From Amoebophrya sp. A120 (taxonomy: Eukaryota; Sar; Dinophyceae; Syndiniales; Amoebophryaceae): 64,000 nt of DNA. The DNA is taken from the NCBI GenBank assembly GCA_905178155.1, contig CAJINV010000015.1, positions 205,074 to 269,073 on the forward strand. Direction: 5' to 3'. Made by a program: the position numbers and the translations under genes. This document shows, one piece after another, positions 55,501 through 55,991 of this stretch. How positions within the stretch are numbered: position 1 is the stretch's first letter; every line of letters starts with the position of its first letter. The notes beneath the pieces were generated by a model. It saw nothing but the letters and a program-made list of their open reading frames with translations, did not search any database and had not been told where the DNA came from.

Positions 55501-55941
55501 CCGAGCCCTCGGGACTACGAACGTCCTGTCCTTGACCTTGCGGGGACCTGGAAGAAGTTTCAATTTCCCGCACCAAGAAATAATACACCTGTTCCCGGAG
55601 AACTTCGTCGGTCAGCTGAGAAAGATCGCGAATCTTGACTCCAGCTTGACTCGGCGTCGTCGAGCTGCTGTGGTCTCTGGCAGCACTTCCGACAATGTTT
55701 TTGTTTTTCAAAAAGTATTCCACCCAAGCGCCGTTTTCCGTCAGCATCCTTTTCACTTTCCCCGGGGCGAAATCATTCAGCTGCTTCGCCAGGATCTTAA
55801 ACAATCCAGCTTGCTGCGGGAAGAGAAGTGCGGACTCGCTGTTAATCCGGGTTTTGTCAACCATCACATCGCGAACAATCACCTTCATCTCCCGTTCACA
55901 CCTCACCTCTACCAACGGATTTCTCTCGTTTTTGCCACCGG
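1..55941 (-). CDS. Giant SecA-like motor protein gene, about 92 introns, partial at both ends
   Basis: One continuous reading frame appears when each introner plus one copy of its flanking repeat is removed. I translated about 25 junctions across the gene, including 653/1020, 1192/1513, 3820/4158, 5087/5431, 12307/12635, 16314/16465, 30228/30494, 36331/36598, 44680/45290 and 49122/49428, and all stayed in frame without stops. Coding length in the window is about 31.5 kb (about 10,500 codons, my estimate). The central part carries all the main SecA helicase motifs in order (36.9-28.9 kb); bacterial SecA is about 900 residues, so most of this protein is extra sequence. It belongs with the large eukaryotic SecA-like ATPases, whose role is not established. 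No start, stop, promoter or polyA signal is inside the window. A split into two genes is not excluded, but no intergenic gap is visible. Confidence 0.82.
53..334. mobile_element. IE-B introner
   Basis: 282 bp, tips TATCC/GGATA, TIR with AAAACGTCCCCGCCCC. Flanks GAATC/GAATT (4 of 5 match). Confidence 0.88.
441..652. mobile_element. IE-E introner
   Basis: 212 bp, TIR around AAAAAAGTGTTTCACTG. Flanks TCTGT/TTTGT (4 of 5). Confidence 0.88.
1021..1191. mobile_element. IE-H introner, TSD AGCCA
   Basis: 171 bp. TIRs of about 27 bp (CCCACAGAAAAAAGC then TGGCAGGGCA) meet tips TATC/GATA. Exons on both sides join as EYW|LQAA. Confidence 0.92.
1246..1512. mobile_element. IE-A introner, TSD TGCTG
   Basis: 267 bp; left tip TATCAAATG, right tip CCATA. 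Confidence 0.92.
1570..1852. mobile_element. IE-B introner, TSD CCGTC
   Basis: 283 bp; right TIR diverged (GGTTGGGGACGCTTCG), right tip GCATA. Confidence 0.9.
1853..6639 (-). CDS. Exons between 1853 and 6639, with hydrophobic segments
   Basis: Exons 6605-6639, 6044-6352, 5431-5759, 5087-5194, 4718-4763, 4499-4556, 4158-4213, 3820-3898, 3414-3489, 3120-3151, 2846-2890, 2533-2566, 2170-2280 and 1853-1918. Exon 5431-5759 has a clear hydrophobic run (FPIVNFALVAGIVALDTFAA). 2170-2280 joined to 1853-1918 reads ATSSAVAIGSVVAQHTVASA, another uncharged stretch. Exons 5087 to 3414 join in frame through six introners (for example GFE|HSLES, KTT|PATTK, DAWDD|PYAA). Confidence 0.8.
1919..2169. mobile_element. 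IE-A introner, TSD ACGGT
   Basis: 251 bp; contains TTTGTCATGC at 1958-1967. Confidence 0.92.
2281..2532. mobile_element. IE-A introner, TSD TTCCT
   Basis: 252 bp; left tip TATCAACTG, right tip TTTGATA. Only 34 bp of exon separate it from the next introner. Confidence 0.92.
2567..2845. mobile_element. IE-B introner, TSD AGGTT
   Basis: 279 bp; subtype with ACGTACCCACACCAGAG instead of ACGTCCCCACCCC. Confidence 0.92.
2891..3119. mobile_element. IE-F introner, TSD CTACC
   Basis: 229 bp; TIR TATGACAGTGCACAACTCCC, mirrored at the right end by GGGAGTTGTGCACTGTCATA. Confidence 0.92.
3152..3413. mobile_element. IE-A introner, TSD GCACG
   Basis: 262 bp; nearly the same internal sequence as 8333-8597 and, inverted, as 18248-18509 and 30229-30493. 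Confidence 0.92.
3490..3819. mobile_element. IE-C introner, TSD AGTTT
   Basis: 330 bp; left GGAAAAATCCCCCCGCCCC, right GGGGGGATTTTTCC, tips TATC/GATA. Confidence 0.92.
3899..4157. mobile_element. IE-A introner, TSD CTCGA
   Basis: 259 bp; internal half related to 13345-13600 and 14295-14551. Confidence 0.92.
4214..4498. mobile_element. IE-B introner, TSD GTCGT
   Basis: 285 bp; left tip TATCCCACG rather than TATCCTGTG. Confidence 0.91.
4557..4717. mobile_element. IE-D introner, TSD TGGTG
   Basis: 161 bp; TIR GCAAAAGTATCGTACTCG, right tip GCATA; GCATGACAAA at 4630-4639. Confidence 0.92.
4764..5086. mobile_element. IE-C introner, TSD TGCTC
   Basis: 323 bp; TTTGTCATGC at 4901-4910. Confidence 0.92.
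5195..5430. mobile_element. IE-F introner, TSD TCATG
   Basis: 236 bp; TTTGTCATGC at 5229-5238. Confidence 0.92.
5760..6043. mobile_element. IE-A introner
   Basis: 284 bp; flanks GCTGG/GTTGG (4 of 5); left TIR carries a small insertion (ACACGTAGTCTGGGTCTGG). Confidence 0.87.
6353..6604. mobile_element. IE-A introner with 13-bp duplication and missing right tip
   Basis: CCCTGGTACGTGG stands at 6340-6352 and again at 6605-6617. The right TIR stops at ATATTTGCA without the final CAT.GATA. Exons still join in frame (YKVATYQ|GALREE). Confidence 0.9.
6640..6789. mobile_element. IE-D introner, TSD GACTC
   Basis: 150 bp; tips TATCC/GCATA. Confidence 0.92.
6790..8332 (-). CDS. Exon of about 514 residues, coiled coil and acidic low complexity
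   Basis: Starts SYDETIKKIHELRQKRMEK and continues as an Ala/Glu/Lys coiled coil (KKEEEARKEAQEKEAQQKAA). The middle is acidic and Ser-rich (EDEDSDAANDSDLDENEDGR). The end appears folded (HSKYSIADKSIAQYNDDHQL; LEEELHNIHSKWNEYLYKM). A 290-codon plus-strand reading frame over the same bases is antisense shadow. Confidence 0.8.
8333..8597. mobile_element. IE-A introner, TSD AGGTG
   Basis: 265 bp; close copy of 3152-3413. Confidence 0.92.
8598..11168 (-). CDS. Eight short exons between 8598 and 11168
   Basis: Exons 11117-11168, 10615-10794, 10406-10459, 9977-10143, 9663-9714, 9247-9385, 8940-8994 and 8598-8780, all 50-185 bp. This is the densest introner cluster of the gene. 10615-10794 encodes Lys/Glu/Leu heptads (KKAAELEKLQKAAELEKQR); 8598-8780 contains KLADLVITKKFPWYKQDAEV. 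Confidence 0.7.
8781..8939. mobile_element. IE-D introner, TSD GCTCG
   Basis: 159 bp; left tip TATGAACTGC, right tip GCATA. Confidence 0.91.
8995..9246. mobile_element. IE-A introner, TSD GTTGA
   Basis: 252 bp; same subtype as 36332-36597, 41029-41292 and 47805-48065. Confidence 0.92.
9386..9662. mobile_element. IE-A introner
   Basis: 277 bp; flanks AGTGG/AGTGC (4 of 5); left tip TATGGATTG. Confidence 0.88.
9715..9976. mobile_element. IE-A introner, TSD TCCCG
   Basis: 262 bp; only 52 bp of exon separate it from the previous introner. Confidence 0.92.
10144..10405. mobile_element. IE-A introner, TSD AGTTG
   Basis: 262 bp; right tip CCATA. Confidence 0.92.
10460..10614. mobile_element. IE-D introner, TSD TTTGC
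   Basis: 155 bp; tips TATG/CATA. Confidence 0.91.
10795..11116. mobile_element. IE-C introner, TSD GGCAT
   Basis: 322 bp; tips TATC/GATA. Confidence 0.92.
11169..11434. mobile_element. IE-A introner
   Basis: 266 bp; flanks CCTTG/TCTTG (4 of 5). Confidence 0.89.
11435..15908 (-). CDS. Exons 15541-15908, 15280-15331, 14946-15015, 14552-14691, 14209-14294, 13601-13946, 12628-13344, 11941-12307 and 11435-11550
   Basis: Exon 12628-13344 is the largest (EMEFREKRKQRFLEYVGVLD; KREEREKRIKELREQIAEL coiled coil; Glu-rich end). Exon 11941-12307 joins it in frame at VQSV|KHYTDD using a 9-bp GACACTCTG duplication and contains LQAVTFLMQLKQTQLLQQTE. Exon 13601-13946 has NHITVHLHFITESDLRQELT. All are helical and charged; unknown function. 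Confidence 0.75.
11551..11940. mobile_element. Atypical IE-A-like intron without a clear TSD
   Basis: 390 bp. Left end TATGAAATGCAAATATCATG resembles an IE-A tip; the right end ATGTTCCACACCCGGACATT is a weak match. Flanks are AGGAA and TTCCC (inverted, not direct). Exact removal keeps the frame (SSGGN|SSPEF). A GT-AG choice at slightly different sites is also possible. Confidence 0.65.
11631..11675. repeat. Perfect 22-bp-arm palindrome with telomere-like TTTAGG words
   Basis: CTAAATCCTAAACCCCAAAC-type arm, one central base and the exact complement. It sits inside the atypical intron 11551-11940 and could form a 22-bp hairpin in RNA or DNA. Confidence 0.85.
12308..12625. mobile_element. IE-C introner with 9-bp duplication GACACTCTG
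   Basis: The duplication is at 12299-12307 and 12626-12634. The right end shows TTTTGA instead of TTTTGATA. Exons join in frame (VQSV|KHYT). Confidence 0.88.
13345..13600. mobile_element. IE-A introner, TSD AGTTG
   Basis: 256 bp; left tip TATGAAATG, right tip CCATA. Confidence 0.92.
13947..14208. mobile_element. IE-A introner, TSD GCGCA
   Basis: 262 bp; close relative of 41842-42103. Confidence 0.92.
14295..14551. mobile_element. IE-A introner
   Basis: 257 bp; flanks ACTTC/ACTCC (4 of 5); right TIR has lost the GACCC block (CCAGAAAGACATATTTGC). Confidence 0.88.
14692..14945. mobile_element. IE-A introner, TSD GAGTT
   Basis: 254 bp; tips TATGG/CCATA. Confidence 0.91.
15016..15279. mobile_element. 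IE-A introner, TSD GCCTG
   Basis: 264 bp; left tip TGTGCATTCC, a mutated TATGCATTGC. Confidence 0.9.
15332..15540. mobile_element. IE-E introner, TSD GATGC
   Basis: 209 bp; left tip TATCGTGAG, right tip CAGGATA as in IE-B. Confidence 0.91.
15909..16237. mobile_element. IE-A introner, TSD CGTGC
   Basis: 329 bp, the longest IE-A; TIRs carry small insertions (GGGTCCTCTGGAAG; ACCCAGCAGACA). Confidence 0.88.
16238..17896 (-). CDS. Exons 16465-17896 and 16238-16314, coiled coil
   Basis: The large exon begins with the charged ELDENDPSARIRQRLHQLHT and KAKKELLVARYRKFAAKHGG. It then has an Ala/Thr/Gly linker, a basic run (QKAGPKRRKRAKQAEADKKR), a Leu/Glu-rich coiled stretch (FDLHKADEGLAKLLEEFEEN) and Asn/Gly/Ser-rich sequence. 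The junction with 16238-16314 is in frame (ADAQ|DLIAMYHNH) despite flanking repeats that differ by one base. Confidence 0.78.
16315..16464. mobile_element. IE-D introner
   Basis: 150 bp; left tip CATCC for TATCC; flanks TTGTG/TTGCG (4 of 5). Frame kept (DAQ|DLIAM). Confidence 0.9.
17897..18202. mobile_element. IE-G introner, TSD GAAAG
   Basis: 306 bp; TIR GAAAAATGCCCCCACCCC, tips TATTAC/GTAATA. Confidence 0.92.
18203..20614 (-). CDS. Exons 20238-20614, 19525-19926, 19226-19369, 18821-19014, 18510-18558 and 18203-18247
   Basis: Six exons. 20238-20614 reads LVAEVPASYKELFEVISATL with a Lys/Glu-rich centre. 19525-19926 has the basic QTKKRRMIAYDRARKRFVKQ. The short exons between 18203 and 19369 are helical and charged. 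Unknown function. Confidence 0.7.
18248..18509. mobile_element. IE-A introner, TSD CGTCA
   Basis: 262 bp; near-copy of 30229-30493. Confidence 0.92.
18559..18820. mobile_element. IE-A introner, TSD TGCTG
   Basis: 262 bp; 49-bp exon on its left. Confidence 0.92.
19015..19225. mobile_element. IE-E2 introner
   Basis: 211 bp; TIR AAGAAAAAAACTGTG, tips TATCC/GCATA; flanks GGTCC/GATCC (4 of 5). Confidence 0.88.
19370..19524. mobile_element. IE-D introner
   Basis: 155 bp; flanks ATTAG/ATTCG (4 of 5); right tip GGGATA. Confidence 0.88.
19927..20237. mobile_element. IE-C/IE-G hybrid introner, TSD AGACG
   Basis: 311 bp; left end is IE-C (TATCAAAAGGAAAAATTCCC), right end closes with TTTTCATTGTAATA as in IE-G. 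Confidence 0.9.
20615..20893. mobile_element. IE-B introner, TSD ATGGT
   Basis: 279 bp; right tip GCATA. Confidence 0.92.
20894..22028 (-). CDS. Exon of about 378 residues, coiled coil
   Basis: Highly charged: KFRLSDDEEQTENKEDENEL, later LRKDLTDAIEKALKKEQDRK, a basic Ser-rich linker (KKKKSNLSSRRRHSSSSAGG) and LDEIIRKKPEHRTKEEQEIF. Strong heptad-like Leu/Glu/Lys pattern. Likely extended coiled coil; no catalytic motif. Confidence 0.78.
22029..22307. mobile_element. IE-B introner, TSD GCGGT
   Basis: 279 bp; close copy of 20615-20893. Confidence 0.92.
22308..25596 (-). CDS. Exons 25116-25596, 24566-24946, 24246-24313, 23887-23988, 23584-23640, 22750-23411 and 22308-22574
   Basis: Seven exons. 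25116-25596 is charged (RIMKERSFWRQQELYDVRTR). 24566-24946 includes VMPRVQLELPLVNANLAEK. 22750-23411 is strongly helical and basic at first (RLKNNLKTVRRKVWRPSIRR), then contains VDGRRRFKILFSGQNININS and FRSHYGIRASVDAKEVLPRM. 22308-22574 carries the basic SKKKKYHELGENEKLDLFYR. No family recognised. Confidence 0.72.
22575..22749. mobile_element. IE-H introner, TSD TGCCG
   Basis: 175 bp; close copy of 1021-1191. Confidence 0.92.
23412..23583. mobile_element. IE-D introner
   Basis: 172 bp; flanks TCGGC/TCGTC (4 of 5). Confidence 0.88.
23641..23886. mobile_element. IE-E introner
   Basis: 246 bp; flanks AAATT/AAATG (4 of 5); internally longer than other IE-E copies. Confidence 0.87.
23989..24245. 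mobile_element. IE-A introner, TSD TTCTC
   Basis: 257 bp. Confidence 0.92.
24314..24565. mobile_element. IE-A introner, TSD GCTTC
   Basis: 252 bp; left tip TATGCATTG, right tip TTGATA. Confidence 0.92.
24947..25115. mobile_element. IE-D introner, TSD CGCAA
   Basis: 169 bp; left tip TATACATTG. Confidence 0.91.
25597..25804. mobile_element. IE-E2 introner, TSD TCAGC
   Basis: 208 bp; tips TATGC/CCATA. Confidence 0.92.
25805..26902 (-). CDS. Exon of about 366 residues, possible TPR-like part
   Basis: Contains HFESAIHLDATFAGPAYFGQ followed by AWWLVQSEAEPLRTFEAKL, which resembles a tetratricopeptide helix pair (A.(E/H)LD..FA.AYF..A). I can see only one convincing repeat, so the TPR call is tentative. 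The C-terminal half is Ala/Pro/Asn low complexity and then basic (NKQKLRKKHTMFAKVIDVVE). Confidence 0.75.
26903..27212. mobile_element. IE-C introner, TSD TTTCA
   Basis: 310 bp; right tip CTCAATA. Confidence 0.92.
27213..28636 (-). CDS. Exons 28588-28636, 28035-28309, 27527-27755 and 27213-27273
   Basis: Short exons downstream of the motor. Exon 28035-28309 starts with AMAMGAVGALFGGSEARK and then a charged helix (KIREYNTLQALAEQWALFLD). Exon 27527-27755 contains LRRYENWLSELRWDFEGTEK-like charged text. Unknown function. Confidence 0.72.
27274..27526. mobile_element. IE-A introner, TSD GCACC
   Basis: 253 bp. Confidence 0.92.
27756..28034. mobile_element. IE-B introner with IE-A left tip, TSD ATACC
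   Basis: 279 bp; starts TATCAAATGTAAAAA (IE-A tip) and then ACGTACCCACACC (IE-B body); right tip GGATA. Confidence 0.91.
28310..28587. mobile_element. IE-B introner, TSD GTACC
   Basis: 278 bp. Confidence 0.92.
28637..28892. mobile_element. IE-A introner, TSD TGGTG
   Basis: 256 bp; right tip GCGATA. Confidence 0.91.
28893..30011 (-). CDS. SecA motor exon with motif VI, then hydrophobic Gly/Ala region
   Basis: Begins LHVELTFLAESREEAQALGR and continues TSRQGKKGTARVTAMV. This matches GGLHVIGTERHES...QLRGR(S/T)GRQGD, with the arginine finger motif VI present (GRTSRQG). After the motor come helical segments, and near the exon's end a long uncharged stretch (VGIVGGGVLAGAVVGVLIAG, then GLFASGIGAVGGLGLAAFG) that could be one or two membrane-spanning or membrane-inserting segments. 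Confidence 0.9.
30012..30164. mobile_element. IE-D introner, TSD CAAAC
   Basis: 153 bp; interrupts the SecA sequence between motifs V and VI (FGG|LHVE). Confidence 0.94.
30165..30228 (-). CDS. 64-bp exon carrying SecA motif V (NLAGRGTD)
   Basis: Between introners IE-A 30229-30493 and IE-D 30012-30164. With one TTGTG and one CAAAC copy removed, the three exons read VSTNLAGRGTDYETNK and then FGGLHVELTF. This restores the SecA motif V TN(M/L)AGRGTD and the following GGLHV, neither of which is intact in the genomic DNA. Confidence 0.93.
30229..30493. mobile_element. IE-A introner, TSD TTGTG
   Basis: 265 bp; interrupts SecA motif V inside STN|LAGRGTD. Confidence 0.95.
30494..31234 (-). CDS. SecA motor exon with WSDGIHQ, GVTGTLG and motif IV
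   Basis: Encodes LHWSDGIHQILEVMHGLP, then TNFLSNFAFFRRYKFLYG followed by VTGTLGSPAVRQ. These match WS(D/N)GLHQ, the TNF(I/L)SN.(A/G)FF(R/K)RY block and G(M/L)TGT of the SecA family. Further on, RGVLCICRSIENATLISQAL is the motif IV region of the second RecA-like domain. A Ser/Thr-rich loop separates the two halves. The exon ends GMVIVST, completed by the next exon. Confidence 0.93.
31235..31486. mobile_element. IE-A introner, TSD GTACG
   Basis: 252 bp; in the SecA motor. Confidence 0.92.
31487..32996 (-). CDS. SecA motor exons 32945-32996, 32030-32676 and 31487-31815
   Basis: Exon 32030-32676 contains LTPAILQKIREQPLNNPVGI and a Glu/Lys-rich coiled stretch. Exon 31487-31815 contains PIPRHWERHVKDTLPRLVKS, matching the P+H...FV...L..W region that precedes the second motor half in large SecA-like proteins. 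These two exons are joined across a probable GT-AG intron (31816-32029). Confidence 0.82.
31816..32029 (-). other. Probable GT-AG intron with inverted-repeat ends
   Basis: On the minus strand the donor is C|GTCGTC and the acceptor TTAG|GC; the split codon CGC keeps the frame (QTPP-R-RRGGRV). The ends also form an inverted repeat (CGTC[C/T]GCCT[G/A]ATTTGT) that crosses the exon border. No 5-bp direct repeat seen. Confidence 0.7.
32677..32944. mobile_element. IE-A introner, TSD TCGCG
   Basis: 268 bp; left TIR carries GGGTCCTCTGGAA, as in 15909-16237. Confidence 0.92.
32997..33285. mobile_element. IE-B introner, TSD AGCAA
   Basis: 289 bp; subtype shared with 42917-43208. Confidence 0.92.
33286..33837 (-). 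CDS. SecA motor exon with DEVD (motif II)
   Basis: Encodes FGFDNVALADEVDMMLVND, the Walker B DEVD box of SecA, then VASPFPGAEFLEPVYHVLK, resembling the segment that follows DEVD in large SecA-like proteins. Its upstream part is charged (LILNRIERPGYPKKEVHLPE). Both DEVD acidic residues are intact. Confidence 0.9.
33838..34027 (-). other. Probable canonical GT-AG intron
   Basis: Minus-strand donor AG|GTACAT and acceptor CATGAG|T; split codon AGT keeps the frame (KNLV-S-DRDELF). 190 nt. No TIRs or flanking repeat, though GCATNACAAA-like words occur inside. Confidence 0.75.
34028..34853 (-). CDS. Exons 34598-34853 and 34028-34321, insertion within the SecA motor
   Basis: In bacterial SecA the DEVD motif follows the FDYLRD block closely. 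Here a few hundred residues intervene, including a Glu/Asp-rich part (SNLDEEDADERTSMGG) and an Ala/Pro/Gly-rich linker (GGAASAPAGSGASSTGTDAP). The last exon joins 33286-33837 across an intron that fits GT-AG, making KNLV-S-DRDELF. Confidence 0.8.
34322..34597. mobile_element. IE-B introner, TSD AATGC
   Basis: 276 bp. Confidence 0.92.
34854..35139. mobile_element. IE-B introner, TSD TCGGC
   Basis: 286 bp; close relative of 28310-28587, inverted. Confidence 0.92.
35140..35541 (-). CDS. SecA motor exons 35437-35541 and 35140-35277
   Basis: Exon 35437-35541 encodes DVTVGDPADFMFDALKSEW, equivalent to the YGTNNEFGFDYLRD block of SecA. Exon 35140-35277 continues with ETNMVIAGAGPQYKHMKDKL. The two are separated by a 159-bp IE-D introner. 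Confidence 0.85.
35278..35436. mobile_element. IE-D introner, TSD TCACG
   Basis: 159 bp. Confidence 0.92.
35542..35821. mobile_element. IE-B introner, TSD ATAGC
   Basis: 280 bp; similar to 53-334. Confidence 0.92.
35822..36331 (-). CDS. SecA motor exon with Walker A (GEGKT) and motif Ia
   Basis: Near 35990-36050 it encodes LLQVATGEGKTELLAGVAVI, the Walker A loop of SecA ATPases, followed by KVDSMTSSPVLAKRDAEKN, the SSPVLA.RDAE block typical of the large SecA-like family. A roughly 60-residue Ser/Thr/Gln linker sits just N-terminal of Walker A. The Walker A Lys and Thr are present, so nucleotide binding is expected. The exon is bounded by IE-B 35542-35821 and IE-A 36332-36597. Confidence 0.92.
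36332..36597. mobile_element. IE-A introner, TSD TCACC
   Basis: 266 bp; left tip TATCATTAG; in-frame junction AN|GEQFV. Confidence 0.93.
36598..38076 (-). CDS. Exons 37692-38076, 37334-37385 and 36598-37049, leading into the SecA motor
   Basis: Exon 37692-38076 reads TSDFGIQLTDGIFKRLKQYD and is helical. Exon 36598-37049 contains YKVKNFKLHNIQLLSLIEVV, which aligns by eye with the region before Walker A in SecA-like proteins; the Gln would match the SecA Q-motif. The exon then joins GEQFVLNDATPLFERK in 35822-36331 with one TCACC copy removed. Confidence 0.8.
37050..37333. mobile_element. IE-B introner, TSD ATTTT
   Basis: 284 bp. Confidence 0.92.
37386..37691. mobile_element. IE-G introner, TSD CAGGC
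   Basis: 306 bp; near-copy of 17897-18202, but with tips TATC/GATA instead of TATT/AATA. Confidence 0.92.
38077..39266. mobile_element. IE-C introner, TSD ACACA, disrupted by a nested transposon
   Basis: 1,190 bp in all. Subtracting the nested 859-bp element and its extra CAGTG leaves about 326 bp, the usual IE-C length. Right tip CTCAATA. Confidence 0.93.
38312..39170. mobile_element. Nested DNA transposon, TIR TTAGGGCGGAAAAATCGGC, TSD CAGTG
   Basis: 859 bp with about 36-bp perfect TIRs continuing into weaker similarity, and CAGTG on both sides. Its tips are unlike the introners. Inside are GC-rich repeats (TACCCGGAAGGGG in tandem). A 193-codon minus-strand frame at 38450-39031 has no recognisable transposase motif, so it is probably non-autonomous. 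Confidence 0.93.
39267..41574 (-). CDS. Exons 41293-41574, 40542-41028, 39577-40277 and 39267-39313
   Basis: Exon 41293-41574 includes REFVRLADLLSMTDMQLECR. Exon 40542-41028 includes NYAFWIDPEYNWKREEQKKK and a cysteine-containing helical part (LEKCMADPAKFEKCAGEVLA). Exon 39577-40277 is mostly Ala/Pro/Ser low complexity with a basic run (SSKSKARPKKKSKAQERTQL). The exons are separated by three IE-A introners. No domain recognised. Confidence 0.7.
39314..39576. mobile_element. IE-A introner, TSD TGTTA
   Basis: 263 bp; tips TATG/GCATA. Confidence 0.92.
40278..40541. mobile_element. IE-A introner, TSD TCCAC
   Basis: 264 bp; left tip GATC and TIR TGTGTGGGTGCGGAAG, the most diverged IE-A here. Confidence 0.88.
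41029..41292. mobile_element. IE-A introner, TSD CGGGG
   Basis: 264 bp. Confidence 0.92.
41575..41784. mobile_element. IE-E2-like introner, TSD CAGGA
   Basis: 210 bp; TIR AAAAAAGTGTTACAGTTACA, intermediate between IE-E and IE-E2; left tip TATCCCACG. Confidence 0.91.
41785..42916 (-). CDS. Exons 42104-42916 and 41785-41841
   Basis: The large exon (about 271 residues) is Glu/Gln/Lys-rich (GPARVAAAEWLHCVFKKVQE; LPGETGQTEIVKQVNLVADY) with a Ser/Ala linker in the middle. Probably helical scaffold; unknown function. The 57-bp exon 41785-41841 sits between IE-E2 and IE-A introners. Confidence 0.72.
41842..42103. mobile_element. IE-A introner, TSD GACCA
   Basis: 262 bp. Confidence 0.92.
42917..43208. 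mobile_element. IE-B introner with IE-C right tip, TSD GCACC
   Basis: 292 bp; right end reads GACGTTTTTCCTCTCAATA, the CCTCTCAATA tip otherwise seen in IE-C. Confidence 0.91.
43209..44680 (-). CDS. Exons 44430-44680, 44171-44220, 43539-43961 and 43209-43276
   Basis: Four exons between introners I, E2, E and A. Exon 44430-44680 reads NDFEKFYRKHVASLAQDAGV and is helical. Exon 43539-43961 is Gln/Ser-rich at its start, then more ordered (RVSKYWIETRSQQQHTSSFS; LLSTIIRFFAVRQATFWNSL). No domain recognised. Confidence 0.7.
43277..43538. mobile_element. IE-A introner, TSD CGTGT
   Basis: 262 bp. Confidence 0.92.
43962..44170. mobile_element. IE-E introner, TSD CTTCC
   Basis: 209 bp; near-copy of 441-652. 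Confidence 0.92.
44221..44429. mobile_element. IE-E2 introner
   Basis: 209 bp; flanks CGCAA/CGCAG (4 of 5). Confidence 0.89.
44681..45289. mobile_element. IE-I fold-back introner, TSD CGGGC
   Basis: 609 bp; only copy in the window. Tips TATGG/CCATA. The arms are long imperfect inverted repeats (about 180 bp), including GGTCCGCCAATCTGTTGCTT near 44831 and its complement near 45120. It lacks the TTTGTCATGC words of the other families. Exons join as SPV|GAVTT. Confidence 0.9.
45290..46179 (-). CDS. Exon of about 296 residues, unknown
   Basis: Starts LPELALKVIGRGNSMTNF and continues with a helical region (FVELLDFLLKFESQLWNEND), then Ser/Thr/Gly-rich linkers. It joins exon 44430-44680 across the 609-bp fold-back introner: the codons read ...SPV|GAVTTAPSAVPNVV once the element and one CGGGC copy are removed. 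Confidence 0.78.
46180..46419. mobile_element. IE-F introner, TSD CGTGG
   Basis: 240 bp. Confidence 0.92.
46420..47804 (-). CDS. Exon of about 460 residues, unknown
   Basis: Helical, charged sequence with conserved-looking blocks (NEKINELVLSSGIEVPANSV-type region near 47200; LVAQCHLSIVLPHVKQTK near 47430) and a basic end (PFSPQRPKKADRTVGG) near 46540. It is bounded by introners IE-F 46180-46419 and IE-A 47805-48065. No known domain recognised. Confidence 0.75.
47805..48065. mobile_element. IE-A introner, TSD CCGTC
   Basis: 261 bp. Confidence 0.92.
48066..49122 (-). CDS. Exons 48832-49122, 48378-48558 and 48066-48115
   Basis: Three short exons separated by IE-A introners. The first is Lys/Glu/Gln-rich and helical (SRDLKALKAKEGRENSEEAY). 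The second contains KLAQDAARKVSKVLLDVPTD. Consistent with coiled coil; no family recognised. Confidence 0.7.
48116..48377. mobile_element. IE-A introner, TSD ACACG
   Basis: 262 bp. Confidence 0.92.
48559..48831. mobile_element. IE-A introner, TSD ACCGT
   Basis: 273 bp; right TIR altered (CTTCCCAACCAAGACATT), right tip TTCATA. Confidence 0.9.
49123..49427. mobile_element. IE-G introner, diverged TSD
   Basis: 305 bp; flanks AAGCC/GAGGC match at 3 of 5, the weakest pair in the window, yet removal keeps the frame (LCL|NYEST). Inverted relative to 17897-18202. Confidence 0.88.
49428..54210 (-). CDS. Longest introner-free exon, about 1,594 residues, unknown function
   Basis: A 4,783-bp exon without a single introner, in a gene that otherwise averages one about every 600 bp. 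It encodes Gln-rich and Ser-rich low complexity, then an apparently folded region (MYWGAVHKAVFEDDDAQEWR; RYSPEKELARVRKHRAQVWD), long helical/coiled-coil stretches (EQECEEALKKLESVTTINAE) and acidic Ser/Asp runs (ELLSSSSDEDEEDYLPQGQ). I recognise no catalytic motif. It lies N-terminal to the motor. The junction with 49122 is in frame although the two flanking repeats there (AAGCC/GAGGC) have diverged. Confidence 0.8.
54211..54533. mobile_element. IE-C introner, TSD GGAGC
   Basis: 323 bp; right tip CTCAATA. Confidence 0.92.
54534..55941 (-). CDS. Exons 54721-55941 and 54534-54571, most N-terminal part seen
   Basis: The large exon encodes about 407 residues. It starts at the IE-H introner at 55942, so it is an internal exon, not the gene start. 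The text is charged and mixed helical (CEREMKVIVRDVMVDKTR; LFKILAKQLNDFAPGKVKR), with no family I recognise. A serine/threonine/glycine linker occurs near 55490-55680. The 38-bp exon 54534-54571 lies between introners 54211-54533 and 54572-54720. Confidence 0.75.
54572..54720. mobile_element. IE-D introner, TSD AATCG
   Basis: 149 bp, the shortest introner; right tip AGGATA. Confidence 0.92.
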
Positions 55942-55991
55942 GATATCCCACAGAAAAAAGCTAGAAGCGGGGCAGATTTGTAAAGTGCAAA
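55942..55991. mobile_element. Left end of an IE-H introner, broken
   Basis: Tip TATCCCACAGAAAAAAGC follows exon sequence ending CGGGA. The match to other IE-H copies fades where the tandem array begins. The right end is not in the window. Confidence 0.85.

Noticed and set aside
1-55941. Several separate genes, each made of a few exons
   Set aside because: Every junction tested keeps the same frame and no stop-plus-gap was found. Only a transcript map could overturn this.
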